Shown here: positions 1 through 6,131 of the stretch, piece by piece
How positions within the stretch are numbered: position 1 is the first letter of the stretch
Layout: the number at the start of each line of letters is the position of its first letter
Origin: Paracoccaceae bacterium
GTDB lineage: Bacteria > Pseudomonadota > Alphaproteobacteria > Rhodobacterales > Rhodobacteraceae
DNA length: 8,375 nucleotides
Direction of reading: 5' to 3'
Assembly: GCA_016765235.1 (NCBI GenBank)
Contig: JAESQH010000171.1
Span: 1 to 8,375 of the forward strand
Position numbers and translations under genes: made by a program
Notes under the pieces: model-generated
The model's database searches: none
What the model saw: the letters and a program-made list of their open reading frames with translations, nothing else
What the model was told of the DNA's origin: nothing

Positions 1-81
1 TGTATGAGGGGTGTAACTGTAGTCTCTGTCATGGCGTATCTTTCCTTTCCTGGAAATATTGGATGCATGAATCACATCCAT
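1..81 (-). CDS. possible 5' end of an unidentified gene leaving the window on the left
   Basis: On the minus strand an ATG at 81-79 opens a frame that stays open to the window edge (27 codons, beginning MDVIHASNISRK). An SD-like AGGTGG (minus strand, 93-88) lies 6 bases upstream of the ATG. The same frame is also open upstream, back to a TAG at 219-217, but with no ATG, GTG or TTG there, so 81 is the only sensible start if this is a gene. The residues match no family I recognise. The opposite strand is also open over 1-126, so the coding direction is not certain. The alternative is that this is the tail of a decayed gene. Low confidence. Confidence 0.25.
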   Translation of the reverse strand, partial: MDVIHASNISRKGKIRHDRDYSYTPHT

Positions 82-90
82 GATACGCCA
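32..90. repeat. nested inverted repeats (three-way-junction-like)
   Basis: TGGCGTATC (32-40) and GATACGCCA (82-90) are perfect 9-bp inverted copies. Inside them are two smaller pairs: TTTCC (41-45) with GGAAA (52-56), and TGGATG (60-65) with CATCCA (75-80). Drawn as single-stranded nucleic acid this is an outer stem with two inner hairpins. On the minus strand it would cover the start codon at 81 and part of the SD-like AGGTGG of the possible left-edge gene. It is not a tRNA: arm lengths and sequence do not fit. Role unknown. Confidence 0.4.
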
Positions 91-122
91 CCTGAAAATT
101 ATGCCATCACCAAGATTCGCGG

Positions 123-182
123 TTAACTCCTGGTTGAACTGGCAAAAGCTATTAAGATAGCGGCTAAAATCGTATTTTTCAT
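123..182 (-). CDS. possible small hydrophobic peptide (19 aa)
   Basis: A minus-strand ATG at 182-180 opens a 19-codon frame, MKNTILAAILIAFASSTRS, that stops at TAA (125-123). It is preceded by AAAGG with a 7-base spacer, a good Shine-Dalgarno arrangement. The peptide has a lysine near its start and then a hydrophobic run (residues 5-14), like the first part of a signal peptide or a tiny membrane peptide. It lies 41 bases upstream of the possible ATG at 81. It could be a leader peptide, a small membrane peptide, the surviving head of a disrupted secreted protein, or chance. I do not recognise a homologue. Confidence 0.2.
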   Translation of the reverse strand: MKNTILAAILIAFASSTRS

Positions 183-428
183 AAGTATACCTTTCAAACG
201 TGGTTCTTGTTGTTAGCTACAGATACCATTATTTTGCAGACGTGGCAATTTTCATTTGTGTAGTTCCCGCCAATCCAGTTGGCGAGCAGGTTGAATCCGA
301 AAATGATTAGGTGGCCTAGGATTGTAATGCGAATTCCCGCATCTGGAAGGCAGAACTGGCTGCTAATCTTTTTAGGAAGCGCTGCTTTTCAATAACCAGA
401 AGTGCGATAAGCGAGGACATCGGATTTC

Positions 429-455
429 AATATTGGGAAAGGCGCATCCAATATT
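429..455 (-). repeat. inverted repeat just past the end of the 779-aa gene; weak terminator candidate
   Basis: AATATTGG (429-436) and CCAATATT (448-455) are a perfect 8-bp inverted pair around an 11-base loop. It begins 24 bases beyond the TGA (482-480) of the minus-strand gene, where a transcription terminator would be expected. The stem is AT-rich and the minus-strand sequence after it (GAAATCCG) has no T tract, so it is not a standard intrinsic terminator. It might stabilise the 3' end of the mRNA or serve as a protein-binding dyad. Confidence 0.3.
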
Positions 456-479
456 CTTCTGTCGCCACGTAGTTGTGGT

Positions 480-2819
480 TCAGTTGCTGGCAACGCCAAT
501 ATTATCGACGAAATCTTCCAGAATCAAACCACCTGAGGCAATGCCACATTGTGGAAGGCGCAGGTTGAATTCGCGTTTGGTAATCTCACCACCGTTTTCA
601 GAACGGATTGTGCGTAACGCCATCGGGCGTGCGCAATAGGCGTCGATACTGTTGATCCGCAAATCAAGGCTCACGGACGTTTGACGGCGGATGCGGCTGG
701 TTGGTAAACTATAAACTTCGGCCATGGTGCCGCCTTCAATCGATGGGTCACCGAAGGTTTCGAGGAACCCACCGCCACCGATCAGAGTATCGCGGTATGT
801 GCGCTGGTTGTTCACCCAAACATGACCGTCAGAATTTTCTGTCGCGTCGTTCTCAAAAGCGTGAAGGTCGAGATTAACAGGTGCGGACCAGACAATTGCC
901 AGACGCTCCAACTCGGATGCGTCACGAAGGGAAACCTTTGCGGAAGCGGTTGCGCCGTCCTCGAAAATCACATCGATATTCGCAATGCTTGTGAAGGCCG
1001 GAATTATTGTCGATAACACGCCGCGATCATCCGCACGTTCAGAGAACGAAAAATCTGCGTGCGAAACGGTCACAACCTGACCTGCGCGACAACGTGAGGA
1101 TATGAATACGGCAATTGATGCACCAGGGCGGGCGGAAGCGCTCATGCGTACGCCACATGCAGATGCGGTGGCGTCCAGATTTTTATTCGGTACGACAATC
1201 GGTGCAATAGATGCAACTTCAACGGGGTCGGCCGACGGAGGTGAAGACGCCTCAAGATCGGCGGCGAACAGTTTGTCACTTAACAAGGCTTCGGTTCCCG
1301 GTGTCGGCTGAATAAAGCGCGTAAGCGAGTTGTTAAGCTGCGGGGAGGGCAGCAAGATTTGCGCGGCCATCTCAATGACAATATCGGAGCTGTCTGCCGG
1401 ATCAGCCGCACTAATACTTATAGGACCAACGCTAGCTGTCTGAACTTCCGGAGCGACAATCGCGACAGGCGCGGTCTGTTTTGCCAACGCATCACCAGCC
1501 GACGTGATGGCTGCGAGATAACCAGCGTCGCTTGCGATTGATGCCACAAGATTTTCAAAGGCGGGTTCCTCAAAAGTGAGGCTATTTGGCGCGGCGGAAA
1601 TAACTTCGGGCCCAACTTCGATCAGTACAGAAGCCGACACGGTCAAAATCGGGCTTTCACCGGTTATTGGCGCCTCGGCTTCAGCCGCAAGATTTGCGGA
1701 GGCGGTGGTCAGAACGTTGTTGTCATTGTTTCCAATCGCATCGAAACCAGAGGCAATCAAGATATTGCTAATCGGCGTGGTTGTTGTGTCTGCGTTGACC
1801 GGGTCGAGGCCGAACGAGGGTACGACCATCGCGGTTACAGCGGTAGAAGCATTTCCAAATCCGGCAACGGCAGGGGTCTGGATGTTGGATTCCGTAGCGT
1901 TCGCACTCGCCATTTGTGTAGGTGCGCTGCTGCTGACGTCCGGTGCGCGGGCAAACGTTGCGCCCGAAGCTTCAGGTGCCGAAAAGACCGGTGTTAAACC
2001 CGAAGGCCGTGTTAGTTGTGGCTGGCTTGGTGTGAAGAATGCAACGACAGGCGAGGCCTCGGTTCCCATTGGTACGCTGTCTTGCTGGGTATTCGTAACG
2101 GTTTCAACCTTCGTCGGAGTGGCGCTGGTTTGTGTTTGGATGTTTTGATCCTGATCGATACGCGAAGGCGCGATCACCTCAACCGAACGGCGAAGTGTCG
2201 CCACGGTTTCTTGTGGTTGGATCAGCTCTTCCATGTCGGGTGCGAACAGGGATGGGCTGCTGTTTGAGCCAAAACCTGAAACTGCAATGTCATTTTCGTC
2301 GTCGTCTACCAGAATTTGACCTGGAATCAGTCGATCGCCCTGAGCGTATGTATTAGGTGCTGTATTCTGGGTCGGTAGGGGTGTCGTTTTTGTAGGCTGA
2401 ACTGCTATGGCTGCAATTTGTGTGGTCGCTGCCGGAACAGGGTCTTCGACGTTGATCACGTTAAGCGCAACTTTGAAAGCTTCGCATATCCCCTCGGTAG
2501 GGACACAATATGTGAAAGTCACGTTGCCCGAGCAGTTGTCGGAGTCGAAAAATTCAAGTGTGTCGCCAACGCCTGCGCGAACCGTACCACAGGAAGGCTG
2601 CTCGACTATCGCGACAGTGCCGGACTGGGTATCGTTCGCAAGCACGTCTAGCACCTGCGCTTTGCCTGCGCGGACTGTGAATTGATCGTCGTTACCAACG
2701 GTAACTTCTTCGCCAGTGAAGAACGCCATCAACGACGCGCTATTCTGCGCCATAGTGCCGACAGCAATTGCCAGCACTAGCCCAGTAGCCATAGTCATGA
2801 AACGGTCGTTAGAGAACAA
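480..2819 (-). CDS. large exported protein of unknown function, cadherin/Ig-like N-terminal domain
   Basis: I recognise no named protein. Residues 9-33 form one hydrophobic segment (ATGLVLAIAVGTMA), a signal peptide or anchor, so the rest should be periplasmic or outside the cell. Residues about 43-127 resemble the bacterial cadherin/Big-type domains known from tandem surface repeats: they carry VLDVLANDT and end in a beta-rich FTYCV...CEAFKVALNV stretch, here as a single copy. Residues about 130-545 are a low-complexity linker rich in Ala, Ser, Thr, Pro and Val. Residues about 550-779 are a folded-looking C-terminal part; IVWSAPVNLDLHAF (642-655) resembles the 'W...DLDLH' signature of YfaP/DUF2135-like domains, a tentative match. 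Eight cysteines (77, 96, 105, 112, 555, 577, 729, 758) lie only in the two end domains, fitting disulfides. The start is a TTG supported by AGGTG upstream; the in-frame ATG at 2798 (residue 8) lacks a Shine-Dalgarno site. It lies downstream of secA in the same direction, 319 bases away, so it probably has its own promoter. Confidence 0.85.
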   Translation of the reverse strand: MFSNDRFMTMATGLVLAIAVGTMAQNSASLMAFFTGEEVTVGNDDQFTVRAGKAQVLDVLANDTQSGTVAIVEQPSCGTVRAGVGDTLEFFDSDNCSGNVTFTYCVPTEGICEAFKVALNVINVEDPVPAATTQIAAIAVQPTKTTPLPTQNTAPNTYAQGDRLIPGQILVDDDENDIAVSGFGSNSSPSLFAPDMEELIQPQETVATLRRSVEVIAPSRIDQDQNIQTQTSATPTKVETVTNTQQDSVPMGTEASPVVAFFTPSQPQLTRPSGLTPVFSAPEASGATFARAPDVSSSAPTQMASANATESNIQTPAVAGFGNASTAVTAMVVPSFGLDPVNADTTTTPISNILIASGFDAIGNNDNNVLTTASANLAAEAEAPITGESPILTVSASVLIEVGPEVISAAPNSLTFEEPAFENLVASIASDAGYLAAITSAGDALAKQTAPVAIVAPEVQTASVGPISISAADPADSSDIVIEMAAQILLPSPQLNNSLTRFIQPTPGTEALLSDKLFAADLEASSPPSADPVEVASIAPIVVPNKNLDATASACGVRMSASARPGASIAVFISSRCRAGQVVTVSHADFSFSERADDRGVLSTIIPAFTSIANIDVIFEDGATASAKVSLRDASELERLAIVWSAPVNLDLHAFENDATENSDGHVWVNNQRTYRDTLIGGGGFLETFGDPSIEGGTMAEVYSLPTSRIRRQTSVSLDLRINSIDAYCARPMALRTIRSENGGEITKREFNLRLPQCGIASGGLILEDFVDNIGVASN

Positions 2820-2828
2820 GACGCACCT
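2820..2828 (-). promoter_or_regulatory. ribosome binding site selecting a TTG start
   Basis: On the minus strand AGGTG (2828-2824) is followed by CGTC and then TTG (2819-2817). The core AGG sits 6 bases before the TTG. No comparable site precedes the in-frame ATG codons at residues 8 and 10, so this site decides the start of the 779-residue gene. Confidence 0.6.
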
Positions 2829-2975
2829 ATACGAAAAGAGAATTTACGAAATACTACTGGGATACGAATTACTAATACTTAACAATACATTGAACACTTT
2901 AGCTTAATACACGGCAAATGGCACATAATTGTGGCACGATGGTTAGAGTTTGAGATAATAGTGCAACACACCCCA

Positions 2976-2998
2976 ACATTTGCGAATTTTCGAAATGT
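2976..2998. repeat. near-perfect dyad in the secA downstream gap
   Basis: ACATTT (2976-2981) pairs with AAATGT (2993-2998). Inside, CGAA (2983-2986) pairs with TTCG (2989-2992), leaving one unpaired G at 2982 and a TT centre. The 23-bp dyad lies about 155 bases upstream of the TTG start of the minus-strand gene. There is no T tract after it on either strand, so a regulator-binding site fits better than a terminator. No known operator is recognised. Confidence 0.4.
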
Positions 2999-3022
2999 GA
3001 ATCGCCATATGTAGGGGGTCTG

Positions 3023-3058
3023 ACGGGTTACGCGCACACTTTTAACGGGTAATCGCGC
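3023..3058. repeat. imperfect direct repeat, 22-bp period
   Basis: ACGGGTTACGCGC begins at 3023 and ACGGGTAATCGCGC begins at 3045. The shared ACGGGT cores are 22 bases apart, about two helical turns, which is typical of paired protein-binding sites. The copies differ by a small indel and a substitution. Whether this is an operator or chance cannot be settled from one sequence. Confidence 0.3.
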
Positions 3059-3100
3059 CATCTCCATTCGGACAAATTAATGTTTTCTCGTAACCTTATG

Positions 3101-3131
3101 AAATTGAAACGTGAATCTCGCGAATCACTTT
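3101..3131 (-). terminator. possible intrinsic terminator of secA
   Basis: Read on the minus strand, an imperfect hairpin starts 7 bases after the secA TAA. AAA-GTGA-T-TC pairs with GA-T-TCAC-G-TTT, with one T-T mismatch and one bulged G, around a GCGA loop. A T-containing tail (CAATTT) follows. The position is right, but the stem is short and the T tract broken, so the call is tentative. Confidence 0.35.
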
Positions 3132-3138
3132 GCCTGTT

Positions 3139-5871
3139 TTATGCCTTGCCGTGGCAATGTTTGTATTTCTTGCCAGAGCCGCAGGGGCACAGTTCGTTTC
3201 GGCCAAGGTTTTTCCACGTTTCCTGATCATTCGGGTCGATACCACGTGCCAAACTTGATGGTTGCGGCGTCGCTGGTTTCGGGGCGTTGCCGCTTGGAGC
3301 TGTCGGTGGCGTTCCACCTGCAGCCGCCTGCTGTTGTGCTACCGCTGCCGCCTGCATTTGCGCGATCATCGCTTGTTGCTCTTCCTGCGTCATAATCTGG
3401 ACGTGGGCCAATTGGGTGGACACAGTTGATCGCAGGTCGTTTAGCAAGTTTTCGAACAGGGTGAAGGCTTCGGTTTTGTACTCATTCAACGGGTCGCGCT
3501 GCGCATAGCCGCGAAGCCCAACGACGGAGCGAAGGTGCTCCATCGTTAACAGATGTTCACGCCAGCTTTTATCGATGCTTTGCAGCAATATCTGTTTTTC
3601 GACCTGCCGCATTGTGTCAACGCCGTATTTAACGGCTTTTTGCGCCATGGCTTTATCAACTTCGGCGTACAGACGATCTGTGACGATTTCTTCGTCCACG
3701 CCTTCTTCGGCCGCCCAATCAGCAACGGGAAGATCAAGGGCGAAATTCTTGCGAATTTCCTCTTGCAATCCTTGGGTATCCCATTGATCAGGATAGGCTT
3801 TTGGCGGAATGTGATTGCTGACCAGATCATCGATAACGTCGTGACGCATATCGCGCGTTGTTTCGGATTCGTCGGTCGATTCCATAATGTCACGGCGTTG
3901 CGAGAAGATCATTTTCCGCTGTTGGTTCATCACATCGTCATATTTCAACACGTTTTTACGCATATCGAAATTGCGGGCCTCGACTTTGGATTGCGCACGT
4001 TCCAGCGCCTTGTTTACCCAAGGGTGGATGATGGCCTCGCCCTCTTCCATGCCGAGTTTGTCTAGCATTTTGTCCAGACGGTCAGAGCCGAATATGCGCA
4101 TTAGATCGTCTTCAAGCGACAGGAAGAACACGGTACGGCCTGGATCACCCTGACGGCCTGAACGACCGCGTAGCTGGTTGTCGATGCGACGGCTTTCGTG
4201 GCGTTCAGTCGCAAGAACGAACAGTCCGCCTGCTTCCAGCGCTTTGGCTTTGCCACTCGTCACTTCGGCTTCGAGGCGTTCACGGATAGCCGTTGTATCC
4301 GCATCTTCGCCAGCGTTTTCTATTTCGGTCGCGAGCCGCATATCCAGATTGCCGCCCAATTGGATATCGGTTCCGCGACCAGCCATGTTTGTAGCGATCG
4401 TTACCGAACCCGGAACACCGGCCATGGCGATGATCTCGGCTTCTTTTTCGTGATAGCGCGCATTAAGCACGTTGTGCGGCACACCTGCGGTCTTCAACAA
4501 CGTCGAAATCAGTTCGGATTTCTCGATGGAGGTGGTGCCCACCAGCATCGGTTGGCCCTTTTCGTGCGTTTCTTTGATCATCTCGACAATTGCGGTCTGT
4601 TTGTCCGTAGTGGTGCGATAAACGCGGTCGTCTTGATCGTCACGGGCGATCGGCATGTTGGTTGGAACCTCAATCACGCCAAGGCCGTAGATGTCCATGA
4701 ATTCTTCAGCTTCGGTCAAGGCGGTTCCGGTCATGCCGGACAGCTTGTCGTAAAGGCGGAAATAGTTCTGGAAGGTCACGGATGCCAGCGTCACGTTTTC
4801 TGGCTGGATATCCACGCCTTCTTTAGCCTCAAGGGCTTGGTGTAAGCCGTTGGACAAGCGGCGACCGGTCATCATGCGGCCTGTAAACTCGTCGATCAAC
4901 ATAACGTCATTACCTTTGACGATGTAATCTTTATCCTTAACAAACAGCTTGTTAGCCAGCAGCGCCTGATTGACGTGATGCACCAGCGTCGCGCTTTCAG
5001 GGTCGTACATGGACTGGCCTTCGGGCAGTAGGCCTTCCGAGTGTAGTTTGCCCTCGATTTCATCGATGCCTTCGTCCGTCAATGTGGCTTGGCGGGTTTT
5101 CTCGTCCAGTTCGTAATGTTCTTCGGTCAGCGAAGGGACAAGTTCGTTGATAGTAACGTAAAGGTCGGATTTATCCTCAGTCGGGCCGGAGATGATCAAC
5201 GGCGTCCGTGCTTCGTCCACAAGGATCGAGTCGACCTCGTCGACAATCGCGAAGTAATGGTCGCGTTGCAGGATCTGTTTCAGATCGGAGCGCATGTTGT
5301 CGCGCAGATAATCAAAGCCCAGTTCGTTATTGGTCGCGTAGGTAACATCCGCGTCGTAAGCGAGCTTTTTCTCGGGCTCCTGCATGCCGGGAATGGCGAC
5401 GCCGTACGTCAGGCCGAGGAAGGTGTAAACGATCCCCATCCAGACTGCGTCCCGTTTGGCCAGATAGTCGTTGACGGTAACCACATGTACACCGCGCCCC
5501 GTCAGGGCGTTCAGGTAAACGGGCAATGTCGCCATAAGGGTTTTACCCTCGCCTGTTTTCATCTCCGAGATGTTGCCTTCGTGCAGGAATATCCCGCCCA
5601 TTAGCTGCACATCGAACGGGCGCAGTCCCAAAGTTCGCACGGCGGCTTCGCGGGCGTTGGCGAAGGCTTCGGGCAGTAGGTCGTCAAGGGTTTCGCCCGC
5701 GGCCAATCTGTCTTTGAATTCTTGTGTCTTGGCTTTGATACCGTCATCCGACAGCGCCTGAAACTCGGGCTCCAGTGCGTTGATTTTATCAACTAGCGGC
5801 TGCGTCGCTTTGATTTTGCGATCATTCGGAGTGCCAAAAACTTTTTTGGCAATTGCGCCTATACCCAGCAT
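3139..5871 (-). CDS. secA: preprotein translocase ATPase SecA
   Basis: SecA is the cytoplasmic/membrane-associated ATPase that pushes unfolded preproteins through the SecYEG channel. The 910 residues are a normal length for the family. Visible motifs in order: N-terminus MLGIGAIAKKVFG; Walker A MKTGEGKT (104-111); VTVNDYLAKRD (131-141); TNNELGFDYLRDNM (180-193); Walker B DEVD (211-214) then VDEARTPLIISGP; preprotein cross-linking region about 230-365; GMTGTALTEAEEF (379-391); NMAGRGTDIQLGG (495-507); QLRGRSGRQGDPG (566-578); helical wing/scaffold about 610-825; Ala/Gln- and Pro-rich linker (835-875); C-terminal zinc tail with C895, C897, C906, H907, the SecB/ribosome-binding end. All ATPase residues expected are present. 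The frame extends 18 codons further up to a TTG at 5925, but there AAGGA is only 1 base from the codon; ATG 5871 gives the conserved N-terminus and has GGG 6 bases upstream. It is transcribed divergently from ppiC. Confidence 0.98.
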   Translation of the reverse strand: MLGIGAIAKKVFGTPNDRKIKATQPLVDKINALEPEFQALSDDGIKAKTQEFKDRLAAGETLDDLLPEAFANAREAAVRTLGLRPFDVQLMGGIFLHEGNISEMKTGEGKTLMATLPVYLNALTGRGVHVVTVNDYLAKRDAVWMGIVYTFLGLTYGVAIPGMQEPEKKLAYDADVTYATNNELGFDYLRDNMRSDLKQILQRDHYFAIVDEVDSILVDEARTPLIISGPTEDKSDLYVTINELVPSLTEEHYELDEKTRQATLTDEGIDEIEGKLHSEGLLPEGQSMYDPESATLVHHVNQALLANKLFVKDKDYIVKGNDVMLIDEFTGRMMTGRRLSNGLHQALEAKEGVDIQPENVTLASVTFQNYFRLYDKLSGMTGTALTEAEEFMDIYGLGVIEVPTNMPIARDDQDDRVYRTTTDKQTAIVEMIKETHEKGQPMLVGTTSIEKSELISTLLKTAGVPHNVLNARYHEKEAEIIAMAGVPGSVTIATNMAGRGTDIQLGGNLDMRLATEIENAGEDADTTAIRERLEAEVTSGKAKALEAGGLFVLATERHESRRIDNQLRGRSGRQGDPGRTVFFLSLEDDLMRIFGSDRLDKMLDKLGMEEGEAIIHPWVNKALERAQSKVEARNFDMRKNVLKYDDVMNQQRKMIFSQRRDIMESTDESETTRDMRHDVIDDLVSNHIPPKAYPDQWDTQGLQEEIRKNFALDLPVADWAAEEGVDEEIVTDRLYAEVDKAMAQKAVKYGVDTMRQVEKQILLQSIDKSWREHLLTMEHLRSVVGLRGYAQRDPLNEYKTEAFTLFENLLNDLRSTVSTQLAHVQIMTQEEQQAMIAQMQAAAVAQQQAAAGGTPPTAPSGNAPKPATPQPSSLARGIDPNDQETWKNLGRNELCPCGSGKKYKHCHGKA

Positions 5872-5897
5872 TAAATACCCGTCTTTCTTGTTGTCAT
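5871..5897 (-). CDS. possible 8-codon upstream ORF overlapping the secA start
   Basis: On the minus strand an ATG at 5897-5895 opens MTTRKTGI, which ends in TAA (5873-5871). The stop shares its last A with the secA ATG (TAATG). Such overlaps allow a terminating ribosome to restart on the next gene. The ATG has only a weak GGA close upstream, so translation is doubtful. It is much too short to be a SecM-type arrest peptide and shows no such motif. Confidence 0.15.
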   Translation of the reverse strand: MTTRKTGI

Positions 5898-6131
5898 GTC
5901 CGCGCGAATCCGCCGAACTATTCAAATCCTTTGGTTTGCCGCCGTATCAGGCGATGCAGTGCTTGTTTAGCTGTCTGTGAACGCGTAAATGGACTCATAC
6001 GACTGCCTGCACCCAAAGGGTCGGAATTGATGTAAGCGGCGCGTCAGGCAGTGTCAACGGCACCTCGTACATAGGCGGGATAACAAATTGGTAATAAGGC
6101 GCGATTTTCGCGCAATAACGGGAGAATATAT
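5872..6131. promoter_or_regulatory. divergent secA / ppiC intergenic region
   Basis: The 260 bases between the two start codons must hold promoters for both directions, but I cannot point to a convincing -35/-10 pair for either. Two inverted repeats are visible: ACTGCCTG (6002-6009) with CAGGCAGT (6045-6052), enclosing a small ACCC-AAA-GGGT hairpin (6011-6021), and the GC-rich hairpin at 6099-6113. Minus-strand frames here run into the ppiC coding sequence and look like chance. Confidence 0.5.
6099..6113 (+). promoter_or_regulatory. GC-rich hairpin in the ppiC leader
   Basis: GCGCGA (6099-6104) and TCGCGC (6108-6113) form a perfect 6-bp stem around TTT. It ends 7 bases before the GGAGA ribosome binding site (6121-6125) of the parvulin gene, so it would lie in the mRNA leader if the promoter is upstream. 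There is no T tract after it. It could affect translation or mRNA stability, or be a DNA dyad. Confidence 0.35.

Larger units (their letters stand above)
1..479. other. AT-rich stretch without a secure gene, rich in inverted repeats
   Basis: This stretch lies beyond the stop of the 779-residue minus-strand gene. No frame in it exceeds about 72 codons. Three minus-strand frames follow one another with small overlaps: 420-316 (ATG start, 34 residues, MSSLIALLVIEKQ...), 388-194 (64 codons, no start codon near its head, hydrophobic centre ILGHLIIFGFNLLANWIGG) and 216-1 (72 codons, no start until 81). They could be one reading frame broken by two frameshifts, or chance. It also holds a nested set of inverted repeats at 32-90 and a hairpin at 429-455. 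I see no tRNA, no rRNA and no recognisable transposase. Confidence 0.5.
2820..3138. other. AT-rich gap between secA and the 779-aa gene
   Basis: These 319 bases hold no credible gene; the one 62-codon frame here (3067-2879, minus) has no ribosome binding site and a composition unlike the neighbours. The gap should contain the promoter of the downstream minus-strand gene, but I could not identify a convincing -35/-10 pair. It contains the secA-end hairpin, a dyad at 2976-2998 and spaced direct repeats at 3023-3058, which are listed separately, plus TGGCAC twice (2929-2934 and 2942 region, 13 bases apart). Confidence 0.5.

Noticed and set aside
7..31. CxCxxCH-like string (CNCSLCH) in plus frame 3 at the left edge, resembling a heme or zinc motif
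   Set aside because: The frame ends at 83 with no supporting domain; the opposite strand is equally or more open.
1576..2148. 190-codon plus-strand frame opposite the 779-residue gene
   Set aside because: It lies opposite the low-complexity Ala/Ser/Thr/Pro linker, whose codon bias leaves the antisense strand free of stops; no ribosome site or family match.
2929..2957. TGGCAC repeats resembling sigma-54 -24 elements
   Set aside because: Neither copy has the required GC of the -12 element at the right distance (the second reads TTAGA where TTGC is needed), and no plus-strand gene follows.
3553..4065. Long plus-strand open frame opposite secA (170 codons), with similar ones at 4198-4845 and 5089-5604
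   Set aside because: These are antisense shadows of the intact, strongly conserved secA reading frame.
5872..5925. secA starting 18 codons further upstream, at a TTG
   Set aside because: AAGGA is only 1 base before that TTG, and the conserved SecA N-terminus (MLGIGAIAKKVFG) begins at the ATG at 5871.
6002..6052. 8-bp inverted repeat ACTGCCTG/CAGGCAGT in the secA-ppiC gap as a specific operator
   Set aside because: With a 35-base spacer, a match of this length is expected about half the time by chance in a gap this size, so it is only mentioned under the intergenic region.
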